From assembly GCA_037189665.1 (NCBI GenBank), contig JBBCIV010000227.1, positions 1 through 50,532 of the forward strand: 50,532 nucleotides of DNA, given 5' to 3'. Positions 33,828-42,515 of the stretch are shown here, one piece after another. The notes below the pieces were generated by a model that had not been told where the DNA came from, searched no databases, and was given only the letters and a program-made list of their open reading frames with translations. Each line of letters opens with the position of its first letter. The stretch's first letter is position 1. Origin of the DNA: BPJO01 sp037189665. Its GTDB lineage: Bacteria; Planctomycetota; Phycisphaerae; Tepidisphaerales; Tepidisphaeraceae. Both the position numbers and the translations under genes were made by a program.

Positions 33828-34418
33828 TTAATCCCGACGGGTGCGACGTTTGCGGACCTTGTTTGGGTTGATACGGGCGGCCCGGAGCGCTTCGTCGTAT
33901 GCCCCGAAGTACCGCAGGGCGGCGGCGTGGAGGCCCGGGTCTTCACGCTGAACGGCACCGCTGTTCAAGTCGTCCTGATCGGCGGCGCGGGCCTTCAGTT
34001 CGTAGATGATGGTGTTCTTGTTCCACCGGCGATATCGCGACACGTCGTCCGAATCCAACCCGGCGGCGGCCAAGGCGCGGTCCCAAGCGCCGAAAAGCCG
34101 GCCCTGGATCGCCGCGAACGCCGCCTTGCCCAAGTCGTCGCGACGCTTGGTCACCGACGCCCAGTTCAGGTCCTGGTTCTTCTTTCGCGCCGTCTTGATC
34201 AGCGCGATGACCCGCTGTTTGGTCCAGCGAGGCCGACGCGCGATGTCCTCGTAATTCAGGCCCGCTTTTTCCACCGCATTGCGGTAAGACCGGAAGTGAT
34301 ACGCCGCCGCCGACACCAGCGCCTGGTTCTTCTTCGCCAGGTTGTTGTACGACAGATCGGCGCGTTTCCTTGCCAGCGCCTTCAGCTCCGCCACGATTCG
34401 TTCTTTCGTCCAGATCAT
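33828..34418 (-). CDS. Protein of three tandem HNH-associated-like repeats
   Basis: A 196-residue protein built almost entirely from three repeats of about 63 residues, starting near M1, R63 and R129. Each has a W(T/N)K start, an I/V..L(K) helix, a DL(S/N) turn, and ends with an AGL-type segment, e.g. WTKERIVAELKALARKRADL and ALAAAGLDSDDV. The pattern resembles the 'homing endonuclease-associated repeat' found beside HNH nucleases, thought to bind DNA; no HNH or other catalytic motif is present. The high Arg/Lys content supports nucleic-acid binding. It has a strong terminator and stands opposite truB. Likely a DNA- or RNA-binding protein; target unknown. Confidence 0.75.
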   Translation of the reverse strand: MIWTKERIVAELKALARKRADLSYNNLAKKNQALVSAAAYHFRSYRNAVEKAGLNYEDIARRPRWTKQRVIALIKTARKKNQDLNWASVTKRRDDLGKAAFAAIQGRLFGAWDRALAAAGLDSDDVSRYRRWNKNTIIYELKARAADQDDLNSGAVQREDPGLHAAALRYFGAYDEALRAARINPNKVRKRRTRRD

Positions 34419-34459
34419 GCTATATCATTTGTAGTGAATGAGATGGAACGGATCAAGTC

Positions 34460-35146
34460 ATGATCGGCGGTATTCTCAATCTTCGCAAGCCTTCCGGCCT
34501 CCGCAGCACCCGTGCGGTGACGCACGTCAAGCACGTCCTGCCGCGCCGGACGAAGGTCGGACACGCCGGAACACTTGATAATTTCGCCTCCGGCGTACTG
34601 CTCATCCTTGTCGGCGGGGCTACAAAATTGTCGGAATCCCTGATGTCGAGCCCCAAACAGTATGTCGCAACCCTGCGGCTCGGTGCAACCACCGAAACGA
34701 ACGATCCGGATTCTCCCTATACGCTCACCCCGGGCGCCTCGCCAGTCACCGCCGAGGCGCTGAACGACGCGCTCGCCCGCCAGGTGGGCCATATCCGACA
34801 GCAGCCGCCGATCTACAGTGCCCTTAAAATCGGGGGGATGCGGTCGAGCGATCGCGTGCGGCTGGGCGACAATCCGATTCTGCCGGAACCGCGGGTTGTT
34901 CGGATCGACGCGATCGAATTACTCCGGTACGAGTGGCCCTTTACCACAATCCGGGTCGATTGCGGCCGCGGGACGTACGTGCGGTCGATCGCGAGAGATG
35001 TGGGCGAGACGCTCGGCGTCGGCGCCTACCTCACCGAACTCATCCGAACGCGCGTAGGCGAATTTTGGATCGAAAATGCGCGTGAGCTCGACTCGATCAA
35101 TCCGGAGAACGTCGCCTCAGCGCTGACGCCCATTCCACCGTCGTAA
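34460..35146 (+). CDS. truB: tRNA pseudouridine(55) synthase
   Basis: Makes pseudouridine 55 in the T-loop of tRNAs. The 228-residue product matches TruB: GHAGTLDNFASGVL with the catalytic Asp (usual GHTGTLDPxATGVL), PPIYSALKIGG, and RGTYVRSIARDVGETLG. The C-terminal PUA domain of longer TruBs is missing, which is common in short bacterial forms. Motif II's Tyr (usual GxRxYxxAR) is replaced in RSSDRVRLGD; a point worth checking. The gene starts at an ATG 41 bases from the divergent repeat-protein gene, and it is not linked to rbfA or rpsO here. Confidence 0.93.
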   Translation: MIGGILNLRKPSGLRSTRAVTHVKHVLPRRTKVGHAGTLDNFASGVLLILVGGATKLSESLMSSPKQYVATLRLGATTETNDPDSPYTLTPGASPVTAEALNDALARQVGHIRQQPPIYSALKIGGMRSSDRVRLGDNPILPEPRVVRIDAIELLRYEWPFTTIRVDCGRGTYVRSIARDVGETLGVGAYLTELIRTRVGEFWIENARELDSINPENVASALTPIPPS

Positions 35147-35148
35147 CC

Positions 35149-35559
35149 TCACCACACCGACTGGGTCGTTGGCGAGCCAGGAAACAAAAGAAACGGGCGG
35201 ATTTTTTCGATCGTTGCGACGCCAATACCACTGATGACGAGCAGGTCTTCCGGCCGCTTGAACGCCGGCTCGCCGGGGCGGCGCTGACGCAGTTCGTCGC
35301 GTTTGGCGAGGATATCGCGGGCGCGTTTTTCGCCGATTCCCGGCAGGATGGCCAGCGTCTGCCAGTCGGCGGATTCAAGATCGATCTGGTCGGCTAACTC
35401 TGCCGCCCGCGCTCCGGATTCGGGTTGAGGATCGGCCACAACGGATCGATTAAGCACCCAGAGCATCCCCGCCGCCACTGCGCCGACGCAGAGCAGCCCG
35501 ATCAGCGTCCGGCGTTGACGCGCGGTAAACGCGAGGTGATGGGCGGGATCGCACGGCAT
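35149..35559 (-). CDS. ComEA-like helix-hairpin-helix protein
   Basis: A 136-residue protein with one membrane helix (about residues 19-37, LIGLLCVGAVAAGMLWVL) and a C-terminal pair of helix-hairpin-helix motifs: LESADWQTLAILPGIGEKRARDIL and LLVISGIGVATIEKI. This is the architecture of ComEA, the DNA receptor of natural transformation, anchored in the inner membrane facing out, but short HhH proteins of the same plan have other DNA-binding uses. No other competence genes lie in the window. It converges with truB, 2 bases away. Confidence 0.82.
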   Translation of the reverse strand: MPCDPAHHLAFTARQRRTLIGLLCVGAVAAGMLWVLNRSVVADPQPESGARAAELADQIDLESADWQTLAILPGIGEKRARDILAKRDELRQRRPGEPAFKRPEDLLVISGIGVATIEKIRPFLLFPGSPTTQSVW

Positions 35560-35579
35560 GCCGGATAAAGTGGAAACGC

Positions 35580-37088
35580 CTATTTCTTTGCGTGCCTAGC
35601 CATCTGCTCGCGGAGGGCCTGCACCGCCTGCATCGCCGGCTTGGGCTGAAGCATGTCGGTCAGCAACCCGCCGGCGGGCAGCGAGGGGTGCATGTCGGTG
35701 AAATTGGACCAGCAGAGATTTTCAACGTAAGGCTTGCTGAGCGCTATACGAGCGAATTCGTCCAACCACTTCGCCTGCTGCGCCGGCGACCAAGGCTCAT
35801 GCCAGCGCCCCGCCACGCTCGGGTCCAGCGCCCCGCCCGACTGGTCGGCCGAGTCAGGCGTCGCACGGGCCGGGACGCCCAGGCTCGTGAGAAATACCGG
35901 CTTGCCCAGCGTGCTGAAACGGTCGAGCATCATCGATAGCTGGAACAAATCTCGTGTGAACTGCGACCGCAGCGGCACGCCCATTTCCAGCTCCAGTGCG
36001 AAGGCGTCGAACTGCATCCCCGCCTGCGCCACCATTTCGGCGTACAGCATCGGCGGAACGGTCGGGTGATTGTGCGAGTGGTATTCGCCGAAGGGGTATT
36101 TCACCGTCACGATCGTGCGTGAGTTGGCCGCGATGGTGCGCGTCTGCTGCACCAGCACGCGAGTCAGCTCGATCATCTGTTCGAACGACAGCGTGAACGA
36201 CGTCGTCGCGTGCAGCCCGCCCACCACGTTCCACGCCGTCACGGCACGGCGATAGCGCGAGACGACCTTGCGAACGTATTCGTACGCCAGATCTCGAAGC
36301 GTCTCAAAATCATGTTCCCAGATGTAAAGCCAATCCGGCACCTGCCCGTCGGCCAAATCCACAAGCGGACCGGCGATGACAAGAATGCGCTTCTTCGCCA
36401 GCGCCTCGATCCACTCGTCCAGTTTTTCGGTGAGAAAGACGTCTTCCGTCGGCTGCAACATCTTCCACGGCATGGGAAGAACGACGAAGTCGCACATCTC
36501 GCAAACGGCGTCGCGATAACGTTGGTTGTTGATCGTCCAATCAACGCGACACCCAAACAGGTGCCTCGGCATTGAGCCGCTCGCCCGCCTCCGGTTCAAC
36601 AGCAACTCGGCGTGAAATCGGGCCAAGTCTTCTGAGAGATCGAGCGATACATCCATCGACCGGTCCGCCAGCTTCGCGGCGATGGCGGGCTTGTCGAGGT
36701 GGGCAAGGGCTTCTGCGAACAACCCCTGTGCCTCGCGAAACTGCTGCTGGAATTTTTCGGTCCGCGGGAAGTCGAACAGGTTCCAGTCTTCCTGTTTCTG
36801 CACGATTTTCATCAGCCGAAACCGGGCCAGTTCGACGTTCAGCACGTATGGCTTTACTTGAGGCGGGAGGCGGGTGGTCTCCATCTGGTAGGCGCCGCGA
36901 GCGCCCATATCCCATAGAAGCGAGACGGCAGTGGCGCTGTCGTCGGTGCGCGAGACGACCAAGTGCTCATCGCGGAATGACACCTGTCCCGTCCACGGCA
37001 CGCTTTCGGGACCAACCGCCATCGCGTTAACCGGACCGAACTGCCTCAGCCGTTCGCCGTTTCTGTAAATCTCGAACTTCAGCACCAC
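35580..37088 (-). CDS. GH10-like protein without catalytic glutamates
   Basis: A 502-residue protein resembling a GH10 barrel. An N-terminal domain (EIYRNGERLRQFGPVNAMAV and about 160 residues of beta-rich sequence) precedes a barrel with FGCRVDWTINN, PMPWKMLQPTEDVF and LPMPWK. The acid/base motif WDVVNE is WNVVGG here (the Glu position is G291), and the nucleophile motif TEL is TSL (S402). Both catalytic glutamates are therefore lost, so it cannot be a classical xylanase. There is no signal peptide. It could be a carbohydrate-binding or regulatory protein. Similar inactive GH10-like proteins occur in planctomycetes as far as I recall. Confidence 0.8.
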   Translation of the reverse strand: MVLKFEIYRNGERLRQFGPVNAMAVGPESVPWTGQVSFRDEHLVVSRTDDSATAVSLLWDMGARGAYQMETTRLPPQVKPYVLNVELARFRLMKIVQKQEDWNLFDFPRTEKFQQQFREAQGLFAEALAHLDKPAIAAKLADRSMDVSLDLSEDLARFHAELLLNRRRASGSMPRHLFGCRVDWTINNQRYRDAVCEMCDFVVLPMPWKMLQPTEDVFLTEKLDEWIEALAKKRILVIAGPLVDLADGQVPDWLYIWEHDFETLRDLAYEYVRKVVSRYRRAVTAWNVVGGLHATTSFTLSFEQMIELTRVLVQQTRTIAANSRTIVTVKYPFGEYHSHNHPTVPPMLYAEMVAQAGMQFDAFALELEMGVPLRSQFTRDLFQLSMMLDRFSTLGKPVFLTSLGVPARATPDSADQSGGALDPSVAGRWHEPWSPAQQAKWLDEFARIALSKPYVENLCWSNFTDMHPSLPAGGLLTDMLQPKPAMQAVQALREQMARHAKK

Positions 37089-37228
37089 ATAACCCTTTGA
37101 CAGTCGCTATGCCCGAGGTGAGGGAATCCTTCCGCCTCGCTTCCCCTGCATATTAACAGGCCCGAAACAAACTGACCAACGTTCTACGCCCACGGTGGTA
37201 GGCTATGGCAAAGCGGATGGAGGTTTAC

Positions 37229-38347
37229 ATGAATCAAATCGTTCTGGCGGCCTGTTCCTTCCTGGTATTCGCGGCGGCGTCGCTTGGGGCAAGCGTGGAC
37301 GTACGAAACGACGCCGACCTTGCGGCCGCGTTGAGCACGGCGAGGCCGGGCGACGAAATCCGCCTTGCATCGGGAACCTATCGCGGTGGCATTCGCGCGA
37401 CGCTCACGGGCGAGAAAGACCGGCCGATCGTATTGACCTCGGCCGATCCGAAGAACCCCGCCGTGATCGAAGGTCGATCGGGCATGCAACTGGCGCGATC
37501 GAGGTACGTCACCGTCAGCCACCTTCACATCCGCGGCGCGGCCACCAACGGCATGAACATCGACGACGGCGGTGGCGACAACCCCGACCAGTCGGCGGTC
37601 GGCATCACGGTCCGCAACTGTCGCATCACCGATACCGGCCCGCGCGGCAACACCGACGGGCTGAAACTCTCCGGCCTGCGTGACTTCCGGATCATCGATT
37701 GCGAGATCAGCGGCTGGGGCGGAAGCGCGATCGACATGGTCGGCTGTGCCGACGGCGTCATCGAAGGGTGCGTTTTTACTGGCAAAGCGGGGTTCGACCA
37801 GTCCAACGGCGTACAGATGAAAGGCGGGTCGCACGACATCGTCGTGAAGAACAACCGCTTCGATAACGCCGGCCAGCGATCGCTCAACATCGGCGGATCG
37901 ACCGGGGTACAGTTCTTTCGTCCGCGCGATGCGTCCTACGAGGCGAAGGACATCACCGTCGAACATAACCACATCACCGGCAGCGATGCGGCGGCGGCGT
38001 TCGTGGGCGTGGACGGGGCGATCTTTCGCCATAACACCATCCGCGCGCCCGGCCGTTGGGTGTTTCGGATTCTCCAGGAATCGCGTGATGCGCGGTTCGT
38101 GCCGTGCCGGAATGTGAAGGTCGAGCGAAACGTGATCGAATATTCGCGCCAACAGGTGCGAACAATCGTAAACATTGGTGGCGATACCCAGCCGGAGACG
38201 TTTACGTTCAACGCGAACTGGTGGTGGTGCACCGATGGCCCGACAGCACGTCCCTCGCTCCCCACGCCTGAAACCGATGGCATCTACGGCCGCGATCCAA
38301 AGGACGCAGGCGAGGCCTACGGCGCGGCTGCACCCCCCGTCCGATAA
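37229..38347 (+). CDS. Secreted right-handed beta-helix protein
   Basis: A 372-residue protein with a signal peptide (MNQIVLAACSFLVFAAASLG, cleaved near ASA/GAS) and a body of parallel beta-helix repeats: GTYRGGIRATLT, YVTVSHLHIRGAATNGMNID, GITVRNCRITDTGP, FRIIDCEISGWGGSAIDMV, ITVEHNHITGSDAA. Such folds occur in pectate/chondroitin lyases and in carbohydrate-binding proteins. GGAGG lies 5 bases before the ATG (37229), which decides the start over 37205. It is divergent from the GH10-like gene, and could act with it on a polysaccharide, but no lyase signature is visible. Confidence 0.88.
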   Translation: MNQIVLAACSFLVFAAASLGASVDVRNDADLAAALSTARPGDEIRLASGTYRGGIRATLTGEKDRPIVLTSADPKNPAVIEGRSGMQLARSRYVTVSHLHIRGAATNGMNIDDGGGDNPDQSAVGITVRNCRITDTGPRGNTDGLKLSGLRDFRIIDCEISGWGGSAIDMVGCADGVIEGCVFTGKAGFDQSNGVQMKGGSHDIVVKNNRFDNAGQRSLNIGGSTGVQFFRPRDASYEAKDITVEHNHITGSDAAAAFVGVDGAIFRHNTIRAPGRWVFRILQESRDARFVPCRNVKVERNVIEYSRQQVRTIVNIGGDTQPETFTFNANWWWCTDGPTARPSLPTPETDGIYGRDPKDAGEAYGAAAPPVR

Positions 38348-38413
38348 CCGACCTGCTCCCCAATCGCGCGTTGCCGTTCGTCATATATCGGATAGGGTTG
38401 GGGAAAGCCCGTG

Positions 38414-39826
38414 ATGAAACCACCGCTCTACGTCGATCTCGACGGCACGCTCGTCCGCACCGACACGATGCAGCAGGCATCGCTGGCGATGCTGCGCGGC
38501 TATCCGCTGGCGACGCTCCGGGCGGCGTTCGCGCTATTCAAAGGCCGCCAGGCGGCCAAGGATATCGTCGCGGAGACGGTGGAGCTCGACGTCACCAATC
38601 TGCCCTACCGGGAGGCGGTGATCGAGTACGTCAAGAACGCCCGCACCGAAGGCCGGCGGGTGGTGTTGGCAACCGGCTCGCATCGGCGGTATGCGGACGC
38701 GGTCGCGAAGCATCTCAATTGCTTTGACGCGGTGTACGCCACGGAGAACGGCACGAACCTGATCGGCGCAAACAAGCTGGTCTCCATCCGCGCCGACTGT
38801 GGCGAGAAGGATTTCGAGTACCTCGGCGATTCCGGCCAGGACATCGTCATCTTCGAGGCCAGCGCGGTCGCCGGCATGGTGGGCGGCCGGCGGTTCGATC
38901 CGTTCAAGAATACGAAGGTGCAGATCCACCGCCTGGCGCACATCCACAACAACACACTGGGCGACCTCTTCCGCCTGTTGCGGCCGCACCAGTGGGTGAA
39001 GAACGTGCTCGTCGCCCTGCCGCTCCTGGCCTCGCACCGGCTAAGCGAATGGCCGCTGATCGGGGCGACCATCGCGACGTTCGCGGTGTTCTGCCTGATC
39101 GCGTCGGGCAACTACATCCTGAACGACCTGCTCGACATCGACGCCGACCGCCGCCACCCTACCAAGCGGAATCGACCGATCGCATCGGGCGCTGTGACGA
39201 TTCCGCGAGCGATCCAGATGGTGATCGTCCTGCTGGCCGTCGGGATCGTCGGGGCGGCGTCGATCAGCCTGAACGTGCTGCTGGTCATGCTGGGCTACCT
39301 GGCGCTGGCAAACCTGTATTCGTTCTGGCTGAAGCGACGGCTTCTCGTCGACGTGATCGCGCTGGCGGCGATGTACACGCTCCGCCCGATCGCTGGCGGC
39401 GTGGCGACGAACATCTGGCCGTCGGAGTGGCTGCTGGCATTCTGCATGTTCTTCTTCGCCTGCCTGGCGTTCGCCAAGCGGTATACCGAGCTCAGCCAGC
39501 GGCTGAACGACGCCACATCGCTCCCCGACCGTGCGTATCAACCGACAGACTTGGATATCGTCCGCGTCGTCGGGCCGGTGAACGGATATCTCGCGGTGAT
39601 GGTCGTGGCGCTCTACATCAGCTCGCCGGCGGTGAAGCAGCTCTACGCCAACCCACAAGTATTATGGCTGGTGTGTCCGGTGTTGGCTTACTGGATTACC
39701 CGCGTGTGGTTCTTCGCCCATCGCGGGGCGCTGAACGACGACCCGGTCGTCTTCGCGCTGAAAGACTGGAAGAGCTACCTCGCCGTGGCGATCTGCGTTG
39801 CCATCGGCGTTGTGGCGGCGATCTGA
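38414..39826 (+). CDS. HAD phosphatase-UbiA prenyltransferase fusion
   Basis: A 470-residue two-domain protein. The N-terminal ~190 residues are a HAD-superfamily phosphatase (motif I DLDGTLVRTD, D8/D10). The C-terminal part is a UbiA-type membrane prenyltransferase with NDLLDIDADRRHPTKRNRP, the Asp-rich prenyl-diphosphate motif, and about eight membrane helices. HAD-UbiA fusions of this kind make decaprenyl-phosphoribose-type or other polyprenyl-phosphate sugars; the substrate here is not determined. GGGGAAAG precedes the ATG at 38414 (GTG 38411 adjoins it). The gene follows the beta-helix protein by 66 bases and precedes purC. Confidence 0.9.
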   Translation: MKPPLYVDLDGTLVRTDTMQQASLAMLRGYPLATLRAAFALFKGRQAAKDIVAETVELDVTNLPYREAVIEYVKNARTEGRRVVLATGSHRRYADAVAKHLNCFDAVYATENGTNLIGANKLVSIRADCGEKDFEYLGDSGQDIVIFEASAVAGMVGGRRFDPFKNTKVQIHRLAHIHNNTLGDLFRLLRPHQWVKNVLVALPLLASHRLSEWPLIGATIATFAVFCLIASGNYILNDLLDIDADRRHPTKRNRPIASGAVTIPRAIQMVIVLLAVGIVGAASISLNVLLVMLGYLALANLYSFWLKRRLLVDVIALAAMYTLRPIAGGVATNIWPSEWLLAFCMFFFACLAFAKRYTELSQRLNDATSLPDRAYQPTDLDIVRVVGPVNGYLAVMVVALYISSPAVKQLYANPQVLWLVCPVLAYWITRVWFFAHRGALNDDPVVFALKDWKSYLAVAICVAIGVVAAI

Positions 39827-39880
39827 ACGGAACGCGCCTTCCTTCATACTTCCCGAGGCTTGTCGTAGGATGATCGGCCT

Positions 39881-40780
39881 ATGTCCGACCGCGTAATCCT
39901 TCAAACCGCCCTGCCATTTCCAAAACGCCAAGGCAAAGTTCGTGACGTATACGACCTCGGCGAGCATCTGCTCATCGTCGCCACCGACCGCATCTCGGCG
40001 TTCGACTGCGTGATGCCCAACGGTATTCCGGAAAAAGGCGCGGTGCTCAATCAATTGAGCCTCTTCTGGTTCGATCAGACCAGGTCGATCGTGCCCAATC
40101 ATCTGGTGGCGACGGACGTAACCGATTTTCCGAAAGCCGTGCGGAGCTTTGGCGATCAACTGGTCGGACGATCGATCTTGGTAAAGAAGACGAAAGTGGT
40201 GCCGATCGAGTGCGTGGCGCGCGGGTATCTGGCCGGATCAGGCTGGAAGGAATATCAACAATCCCACACGGTCTGCGGCGTGAAACTGCCGCGCGGGTTG
40301 AAGCAGTGCGACAGGTTGCCCGAGCCGATCTTCACCCCCGCCACCAAGGCCGAGACGGGCCACGACGAAAACATCTCGTTCGAGCAAATGCAGAGGGAGA
40401 TCGACCCCACCCTGGCTGCCGCGCTGCGACAAACGACGTTGGCGATCTACACCAACTGCGCCGACTACGCCCGCACCAAGGGCGTCATCATTGCTGATAC
40501 GAAATTCGAGTTCGGCCAGTTGGAAGACGGATCGTTTATCCTGATCGACGAAATCCTCACGCCCGACAGTTCACGCTTCTGGCCCGCCGACCAATACGCA
40601 CCCGGTCGCGATCAGGAGAGCTTCGACAAGCAGTTCGTTCGCAACTGGCTGGAAAAGCAGACCTGGAATAAAACGCCGCCCGCCCCTGCCCTGCCTGAAG
40701 AAGTCGTCGAGGGTACGCGGCGGCGCTACGTCGAAGCGTATGAAAAGCTGACGGGGCGTGCCTGGCAAAGCCAGGTGTAG
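39881..40780 (+). CDS. purC: Phosphoribosylaminoimidazole-succinocarboxamide synthase
   Basis: De novo purine synthesis: condenses CAIR with aspartate using ATP. The 299-residue product is the longer, ~300-residue type of SAICAR synthetase. Signature segments are KRQGKVRDVYDLGEHLLIV, RISAFDCVMPNGIPEKGAVL, ECVARGYLAGSGWKEY, GHDENISFEQM and LIDEILTPDSSRFWPADQY. Single gene, no other pur genes in the window. The stop is 5 bases from the flgD stop on the other strand. A weak hairpin CCTGGC-AAA-GCCAGG lies in the last codons and may serve in termination. Confidence 0.96.
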   Translation: MSDRVILQTALPFPKRQGKVRDVYDLGEHLLIVATDRISAFDCVMPNGIPEKGAVLNQLSLFWFDQTRSIVPNHLVATDVTDFPKAVRSFGDQLVGRSILVKKTKVVPIECVARGYLAGSGWKEYQQSHTVCGVKLPRGLKQCDRLPEPIFTPATKAETGHDENISFEQMQREIDPTLAAALRQTTLAIYTNCADYARTKGVIIADTKFEFGQLEDGSFILIDEILTPDSSRFWPADQYAPGRDQESFDKQFVRNWLEKQTWNKTPPAPALPEEVVEGTRRRYVEAYEKLTGRAWQSQV

Positions 40781-40785
40781 CTTGG

Positions 40786-41220
40786 CTAAGAAGCGGAGGC
40801 GTTTTCTACCTGCGAAGTGATGTTCGTCACATCGCTGAGCGACATCCGCTTGCCAGTATCAAGCTCAAGGAAGATCTCCCCGTCTTCGACCTTCACTGAT
40901 CCGACCAAACCTTCGATATCCTCGCCGGCGGCGTCCTTGCCTTTGACCATCTTGCCGATCATCGAGCCGGCGGACGACAGGCTGTTCTGCGTCACGAGCG
41001 TCTTCAGCGTCTTCTGAAGCTGTGTGCTCGATTCTAGCTGGCTGATCTGGCTCATCTGCGCCAGCAGCTCCTCGTTCTTGGCCGGCTCCATCGGATCCTG
41101 GTTCTGGAGCTGCGTGATCATCATGTTGATGAAGTCTTCGGTCTTGAGCGCGAACTTGTCCGACTTCAGCTGCGTGCCCGAGGTGGCGCCGACGGCGGTC
41201 TTTGAGACGTTGTTTACCAT
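40786..41220 (-). CDS. flgD: Flagellar hook assembly scaffold protein, short form
   Basis: FlgD caps the growing hook and is needed for hook assembly. The N-terminal signature DKFALKTEDFINMMITQLQNQDPMEPAKNEE is split here by region as FALKTEDFINMMITQL and NQDPMEPAKNEELLAQMS, both present. The 144-residue product lacks most of the C-terminal domain found in FlgD of ~220 residues, keeping only a short stretch ending in LDTGKRMSLSDVTNI. Last gene of the flagellar operon; flgE, which usually follows, is absent and purC lies next. It is 40 bases after fliK. Confidence 0.9.
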   Translation of the reverse strand: MVNNVSKTAVGATSGTQLKSDKFALKTEDFINMMITQLQNQDPMEPAKNEELLAQMSQISQLESSTQLQKTLKTLVTQNSLSSAGSMIGKMVKGKDAAGEDIEGLVGSVKVEDGEIFLELDTGKRMSLSDVTNITSQVENASAS

Positions 41221-41259
41221 GTTTGTCTGCCGTTTCGTTTCATCAATAACTGCGTGTAT

Positions 41260-42513
41260 TTACGCCACAAGGTCGAGCGGCTCTTCGCCGAGCGCCAGCT
41301 TGGCCCACATCTTCTGAAGCATCTCGCGACGCTCCTGCTCCTGACGCGACGGATGGTCGTGAGGGTTCTGCTGCTGGTCGCGCTGGTCAGAGTTTCCGTT
41401 TGACGAGGACGACGATTGCTCTGACGCGCTCGCCTGCTTCACCTGGATCCGATCGACCACCACGCCGGCCGTCTCGAGCGTGTTCTTGAGATTCTGAAGA
41501 TTGTGACTGAGAAGCCGCGTGGCCTCGTCGTTCGACGTCTGGAACGATGCGGTGAGCACGCCTTCGTCGACGGTGACCTCGATCTGAATCTGGCCGAGGT
41601 TACCAGGGTCAAGCCGCATCTTCATCGTGCCGCCGTTGGGCAGCAGTTCAGTTTTGACGCCGGAGACGATGCGATCGACGTTGTGCTCAGCGAAATGCTG
41701 CTCGGGGGCGACGGGCGCCGGCGGCGGCTGAACCGGGGTGACCGGCTGGGCAACGGGAGCCTTGGCAACGGCGGGCGCTTGCAGGGCTTGCGTAAGCGTG
41801 CTGTCGGGAGTGTCGTCGGCCGGCAGTGAGGCGAGGGCATCGGAGGTAAGTTTAGCGCCGGTCGGCACCACGTCAGCAAGGTCGCCCTCTTCGTCTGAGG
41901 CTTCGATCGTCGGCAACTTGATCGAGCCGTCTTGCTCTGCCTCGGACTCGCCCCCATCCGCCGACGAATCCGCCGCCATGGCTTGTGCGGATAGCGTGGA
42001 AGTCGTCGCCGAAGCGATCGGCTCGGCAAGCGTATCGGCCTTCTCGTCTGCGACCGGCTGCACGCCGGGCTGTTGGATGGCGTTCTCAGGAAGCAACGCT
42101 TGGATCATCTCCGGACTAATGCCGTTGCCGTCGACCTCTTCATCGCCGTTGGTGGACGGATTCTCATCCTGTTGCCATAGTTGCTCGCCAGCGGATTCGT
42201 CGCCGGACGGGTCAGAATGTTGTTCTTCGCCTTCCGCGGCCTTGGTTTCGACGTCCGACTCCGCACCCTTGTCAGCCGGCTCGGCTTCGTCGACCGGCGC
42301 GTCGTCGGACTTCGATTTCCTTTCGGCCTTGGCAGCGGGTTTGGGCTTATCCGTCTCCCTGACTTGCTCAGAACGGCCGGCCTTGCGCGAGGTCTGGCGA
42401 TCCAGCACGTCGTCGAACTTCTCAACGGGCTCAGCTGAGGCCGATGTGGATTGGCGCGCCGGCGGCGCAGAAGACCGCTGCAGCGATGCGGCCAGGTCGA
42501 TGGCTTGCGGCAT
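41260..42513 (-). CDS. fliK: Flagellar hook-length control protein
   Basis: FliK measures hook length and switches the export gate to filament substrates. The 417-residue protein has a long, poorly conserved, acidic Glu/Asp/Ala/Ser-rich N-terminal region and a recognisable C-terminal domain with MKMRLDPGNLGQIQIEVTVDEGVLTASFQ split as LDPGNLGQIQIEVTVDEG and TASFQTSNDEATRLLSHNL. Low-complexity composition explains the many overlapping open frames. It lies just after the MotE-like gene, 2 bases apart, and before flgD, as in many flagellar operons. Confidence 0.9.
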   Translation of the reverse strand: MPQAIDLAASLQRSSAPPARQSTSASAEPVEKFDDVLDRQTSRKAGRSEQVRETDKPKPAAKAERKSKSDDAPVDEAEPADKGAESDVETKAAEGEEQHSDPSGDESAGEQLWQQDENPSTNGDEEVDGNGISPEMIQALLPENAIQQPGVQPVADEKADTLAEPIASATTSTLSAQAMAADSSADGGESEAEQDGSIKLPTIEASDEEGDLADVVPTGAKLTSDALASLPADDTPDSTLTQALQAPAVAKAPVAQPVTPVQPPPAPVAPEQHFAEHNVDRIVSGVKTELLPNGGTMKMRLDPGNLGQIQIEVTVDEGVLTASFQTSNDEATRLLSHNLQNLKNTLETAGVVVDRIQVKQASASEQSSSSSNGNSDQRDQQQNPHDHPSRQEQERREMLQKMWAKLALGEEPLDLVA

Positions 42514-42515
42514 TA

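Noticed and set aside
40756..40778. CCTGGC-AAA-GCCAGG hairpin in the end of purC
   Set aside because: Only 6 bp and inside the coding region; too weak to call as a terminator.
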